From Pelagophyceae sp. CCMP2097 (lineage: Eukaryota > Sar > Pelagophyceae), in the NCBI GenBank assembly GCA_026770575.1, contig MU657280.1, positions 102,981-122,180 of the forward strand: 19,200 nucleotides of DNA, written 5' to 3'. Numbering within the stretch: the stretch's first letter is position 1; every line of letters starts with the position of its first letter. The notes below the pieces were generated by a model, which had not been told where the DNA came from, ran no database searches, and was given only the letters and a program-made list of their open reading frames with translations. The position numbers were made by a program, and so were the translations under genes. Shown in pieces: positions 16,568 to 19,200 of this stretch.

Positions 16568-18205
16568 TTAGGCGAGGAGTCGTCGGAGCGTGGGCTCGGC
16601 CTCTTCGCTGACGAAGAGTCGCCTCTTGGCGCGGTCGTGCCAGTGGCACTGGCCCTCTGCGGCTTGGAGCGCGGCGTCAAAGTGCGCCTCCGTCTTCATC
16701 GAGACGAGGACGCCCGCCGTGAACGAGACGCGGTTCTCCTCGCCGGCCCAGAGCGTCATCTGGTCGACGACGTTTTCGGGGAGCGCCTTGGCCGTGCCGC
16801 GCGTGAGCGGGTGCGCGTGCGACCTGGCCCGGCGGCGGTGCGTTCAAGGCGCGGCGGCGCAGCCGCGGCGACGCACTCGAGGAATCGGCAGATCTGCGGC
16901 ACGCGGATGCCGCGGGAGATGCACTGCTTGATGGCGCTGCGCGTAATGTCGCCGACGACCTACCGCCGGCGCGTCCGGCCGGTCCGCGGCGGGTTTCCCC
17001 GGCGGGCGGCCACGCGCCAGGTTGGGCAGGCGGACGCGGAGCGTGCAGAAGAGCAAGAGCATGGCCATGACGAGCTTGGACGTGGCCGCCGTCGCGTCGG
17101 TGTACGCGAGCACCTGCGGCGCGCTTTTCCGGGCCGCGGCGCCGTGCGCAAACGCACCTGGAAGTTCGTCTGGACGATGATCTGCAGGTCGTCCTGGCGG
17201 CGCGCGGTTGGGCCGGCCGCCGCGGGCGCGGCACCGTCGCGGAGGCCGAAGGCCACGTCGACGCCGAGCTGCGTAGGGTAAAAGCGCGCCGAGGCGAGCG
17301 TGCGCTGGTAGACCATGCCCAGCGAGCCGAGGACGGTGATGGCGCGGCGCTGCGCCTGCGACAGCGCCTCGACGGCGTAGTCGTCGCCGACCGCGCAGTA
17401 CGCCAGCGTCAGGATGAAGGCGACGAGCTCGTCGCGGTCCGCCGAGTCGCTGCGCACGTACTGCTCCACGAGCTCCCAGAGCTGCTCCGGCCGGCCCTTG
17501 AGCAGGAACTCGAGGCCCTTGCCCGTAATCTCCACCGACGCGCCGTCGTCCGTCGTCGGCGCCATGAGCTTGGCGTCGCGAAGAAACCCGACGACCTGCG
17601 CCGCCACGGATACGAAAAAGCCGCGCCCGCCGCGCCCATCGCACCTGCGACGCCGGCTCGGACTTTTCGTCGAGTTCCTCGCCGACGATGTAGAGGAGGA
17701 CCGTGTTCCACCGCCAGACCATCCACTGGTCCAACTGGTCCACCGTCGGCCTGCGCTTGTCCGCCTTGAGCGCAGACGCCAGCTGCCAGGGCGCGCGGGA
17801 CGTGGAGCACAGCGCCGCGCGCACGTTTGCCGCGAAGGCCGCGTCGAGGCGCAGGGCCGCGCCGTCGTCGCAGACGAGCCGCAGCCGCCGCAGCCGGGCC
17901 ACGGCCTCGCCGTGCCGCTCCGACGCGGCGCGGTTCGCCCAGCGCCCGAAGACGTCGAGCGGCACGCCGTCGATTGCCGTCGAAGCGTCGCGATCCGGCG
18001 CCGGGCCGGCGGACGCTCGCTCGGCCCCCGCCCTCGCCCGCGCGTCGACGCTGCGGGGACCGCAGCAGGCGAGGCGGAGGATGTAGTGCTGCTCGAGCTC
18101 GGGGAGCATCTGGAGCACCGCGCGGCAGGTCCACTCGCCGCCGCCGTAGAGGCGCGCCAGCTCGAGCTCATCCAGCGACGACACGATGTCCAGCGAGAAC
18201 GACAT
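16568..18205 (-). CDS. GTF2H4: TFIIH core subunit p52/Tfb2 (GTF2H4)
   Basis: Exons are 18205-17645, 17595-17158, 17113-17018, 16959-16877 and 16823-16568 (TAA), giving 477 residues, close to the human 462. The subunit anchors the XPB helicase in TFIIH, acting in RNA polymerase II initiation and nucleotide excision repair. Recognisable blocks in order are WTCRAVLQMLPELEQHY near the N-terminus, VGDDYAVEALS, LGSLGMVYQRTLASARFYPT, IIVQTNFQVLAYT, RLPNLVVGDITRSAIKQ, RFLESHAHPL, LPENVVDQMTLWAGEENRV and a C-terminal WHDRAKRRLFVSEE, where the family has its Tfb5/p8-binding end. Each intron falls where the frame breaks and rejoins the family alignment exactly. Donors are gtgcga, gtgcgt, gcgcgt and gtgcgt. 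The stretch between the first block and the middle domain is Ala/Arg-rich and poorly conserved, as expected. The gene looks intact. Confidence 0.93.
16960..17017 (-). other. GC-AG intron in the TFIIH p52 gene
   Basis: This 58-bp intron has a gcgcgt donor and a ggtag acceptor. It joins RLPNL to VVGDITRSAIKQ, exactly the spacing of the family. The length is not a multiple of three, so it must be removed. The only GT near the junction is in the wrong phase, which makes the GC donor the best reading. Confidence 0.82.
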
Positions 18206-18363
18206 CGCCGCCGCAGCGCCAAAGTGCGACCGAGAACTCCGAGTCGAGGCCGAGGTCGCCTCGCGAGCGTCGGAGCTCGCGCGACTCGGCTCCGAGCGGG
18301 AGGTCGATCGGTCCCGGCCGCGGCTATCACCGGCAGTGCCTGCAAGTCGAGCTTGTAAAGACT
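18206..18363 (-). promoter_or_regulatory. Upstream region of the TFIIH p52 gene
   Basis: This is the sequence between the p52 ATG and the dispersed repeat. It is GC-rich, with no TATA-like box recognised near the gene and no other ORF of note. The promoter must lie here or inside the repeat at 18364-18683. No specific site is identified. Confidence 0.25.
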
Positions 18364-18683
18364 AAATAGGGGTCGCCGGGCTTCGGGGCTGGTGGATACT
18401 GGAAAGTCGGCACGGGATATGCGGATGGTGCGTTGTTGCTGGCGCGTGTACTGGAACGAGTGGGCAGTGGCAAAGGGTAGCTCCGACGGGTCGCGCCCAC
18501 GGTGATAGTCGAAGTCTCCCTCTTCGATCAAGTGGTTTGCTTTCCCCATCCCGTCGAGTTGATCTCTGTGGCTCCTTTTCTGACTGTGCTCGTCCACGCC
18601 CTGCTCGTCCACGACACGCGTCGCGTAAGCCACCCTCTCGTCGAGTTGAAGTCACCAACGGACAGCTCCGTCCAATGGACGCC
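18364..18683 (-). repeat. Dispersed ~310-bp repeat, copy 2
   Basis: The minus strand matches 5153-5463 along its length, with scattered substitutions and short indels. In this copy one frame is open throughout: VVDEQGVDEHSQKRSHRDQL, then HLIEEGDFDYHRGRDPSELP and AHSFQYTRQQ. It continues open toward the p52 gene. The family is unidentified. It sits directly upstream of p52, so it may supply promoter or 5' leader sequence to it. Confidence 0.75.
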
Positions 18684-18900
18684 GGCACGGCGAGGGTGCC
18701 GCCAAGGGCGCCGCCGCCGGCACGCCCGTCGGCGCCGCGCTGGGGGGCGGCGATGGCATTGCAGAGGTTTTCGGCGTGGCCGTCGGCACGCTCGTCGGCG
18801 CCGCGCTGGGAAGCGGCGACGGCTTCGCTGAGGGTGCCGCCGTTGGCACCATCGTCGGCACGCTCGTCGGCGCCGCGCGCCGCTTGGAAACGCAGCAGGC
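18651..18900 (-). pseudogene. Pro/Thr/Ala-repeat coding fragment
   Basis: A minus frame reads a degenerate PT-rich repeat (APTSVPTMVPTAAPS, PSAAPTSVPTATP, PSAAPTGVPAAAP). Its DNA shows a unit with the core gtcggcgccgcgc at 18721, 18787 and 18859, spaced 66 and 72 bp. Such repeats form extended stalks in secreted or wall proteins of several algae and stramenopiles. The frame has no ATG upstream and runs into the dispersed repeat, so this is a broken fragment or an exon whose neighbours are lost. Confidence 0.4.
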
Positions 18901-19200
18901 CCCGGACTCTTGTACATGTAGTGATAGGACGGTACAGCGTTCTGTTTTTTTACCAAGTGGGGGGGCACAGTAGGGGCAAAATGCTCGCAAGTGGGTGGAT
19001 GGACCCTCCTTCCTGGTCCTCTATGGCTTTTGAAAGTGGGTGGGTACCCCCCCCTAAGAGGTCCCTTCGCTGGAATAGGCCCAGCTGTGTCCAACAGGGG
19101 CTCCCTGCTCTTCGCAGCGTCCATAAACGCTGGGACCCCCGCCGCCGATGCCCCTCCGCCACTCAAGCGTACGCGCCGCGAAGGTCTCCGGGCCCCGACG
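18901..19200. other. Right-edge stretch with no supported gene
   Basis: A minus frame is open from the edge to the PT-repeat (LLDTAGPIPAKGPLRGGYPP) but has no ATG and no recognised domain. Short G and C runs occur at 18959-18965 and 19048-19054. It may be intron or repeat sequence belonging to the gene that supplied the PT-repeat fragment. Confidence 0.3.

Noticed and set aside
16960..18633. 557-codon minus-strand frame taken as one protein
   Set aside because: Only its central part (17595-17158) is the true p52 frame. The rest is out of frame with the family and is resolved by short introns.

Overview
The window is eukaryotic nuclear DNA. Its genes are broken by many very short introns (about 44-164 bp) that can be placed by protein continuity. 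They carry nuclear eukaryotic proteins: TFIIH p52, a Nopp140/SRP40-type nucleolar protein and a KH/RS RNA-binding protein. TAA, TAG and TGA all end the modelled genes, so the standard code fits. The DNA is GC-rich with dispersed repeats and a Pro/Thr 'APTSVPT' repeat tract. Together this suggests a small GC-rich microalga, perhaps a stramenopile of pelagophyte type. That placement is inference and low confidence.

Layout: 1-1.5 kb holds a short tandem repeat and one unassigned open frame that looks protein-like. 1.44-5.5 kb is a repeat-dominated block with no convincing intact gene. It contains a 53-bp tandem repeat, a 190-bp MITE with TA duplications, four copies of an AT-rich motif in inverted pairs, two strong hairpins, tRNA-like sequence, and three tandem copies of a ~130-180 bp unit. 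It also carries one copy of a ~310-bp dispersed repeat whose second copy lies at 18.4-18.7 kb. From 5.57 to 18.2 kb the window is gene-dense: one plus-strand gene (four KH domains plus an RS-like tail) converges on four minus-strand genes. These are a 1510-residue protein with seven C2 domains followed by seven ankyrin repeats, an unrecognised 373-residue protein, a short NOLC1/Nopp140-like protein with a duplicated N-terminal LisH-like module, and the TFIIH subunit p52 (GTF2H4/Tfb2). The right end returns to repeats.

Three of the genes serve nuclear RNA or transcription work: transcription initiation/repair (p52), nucleolar RNP assembly (Nopp140) and probably pre-mRNA processing (KH/RS). The C2-ankyrin protein would be a multivalent, probably calcium- and membrane-responsive scaffold. 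Nothing indicates that the neighbours form one pathway.

The most striking observations are the C2x7-ANKx7 architecture, an unusual splice-donor preference (GTGCGN, with GCGCGY GC-AG introns, one of which is forced by protein alignment), the duplicated Nopp140 N-terminus, and the layered mobile or repeat block at 1.4-5.5 kb.
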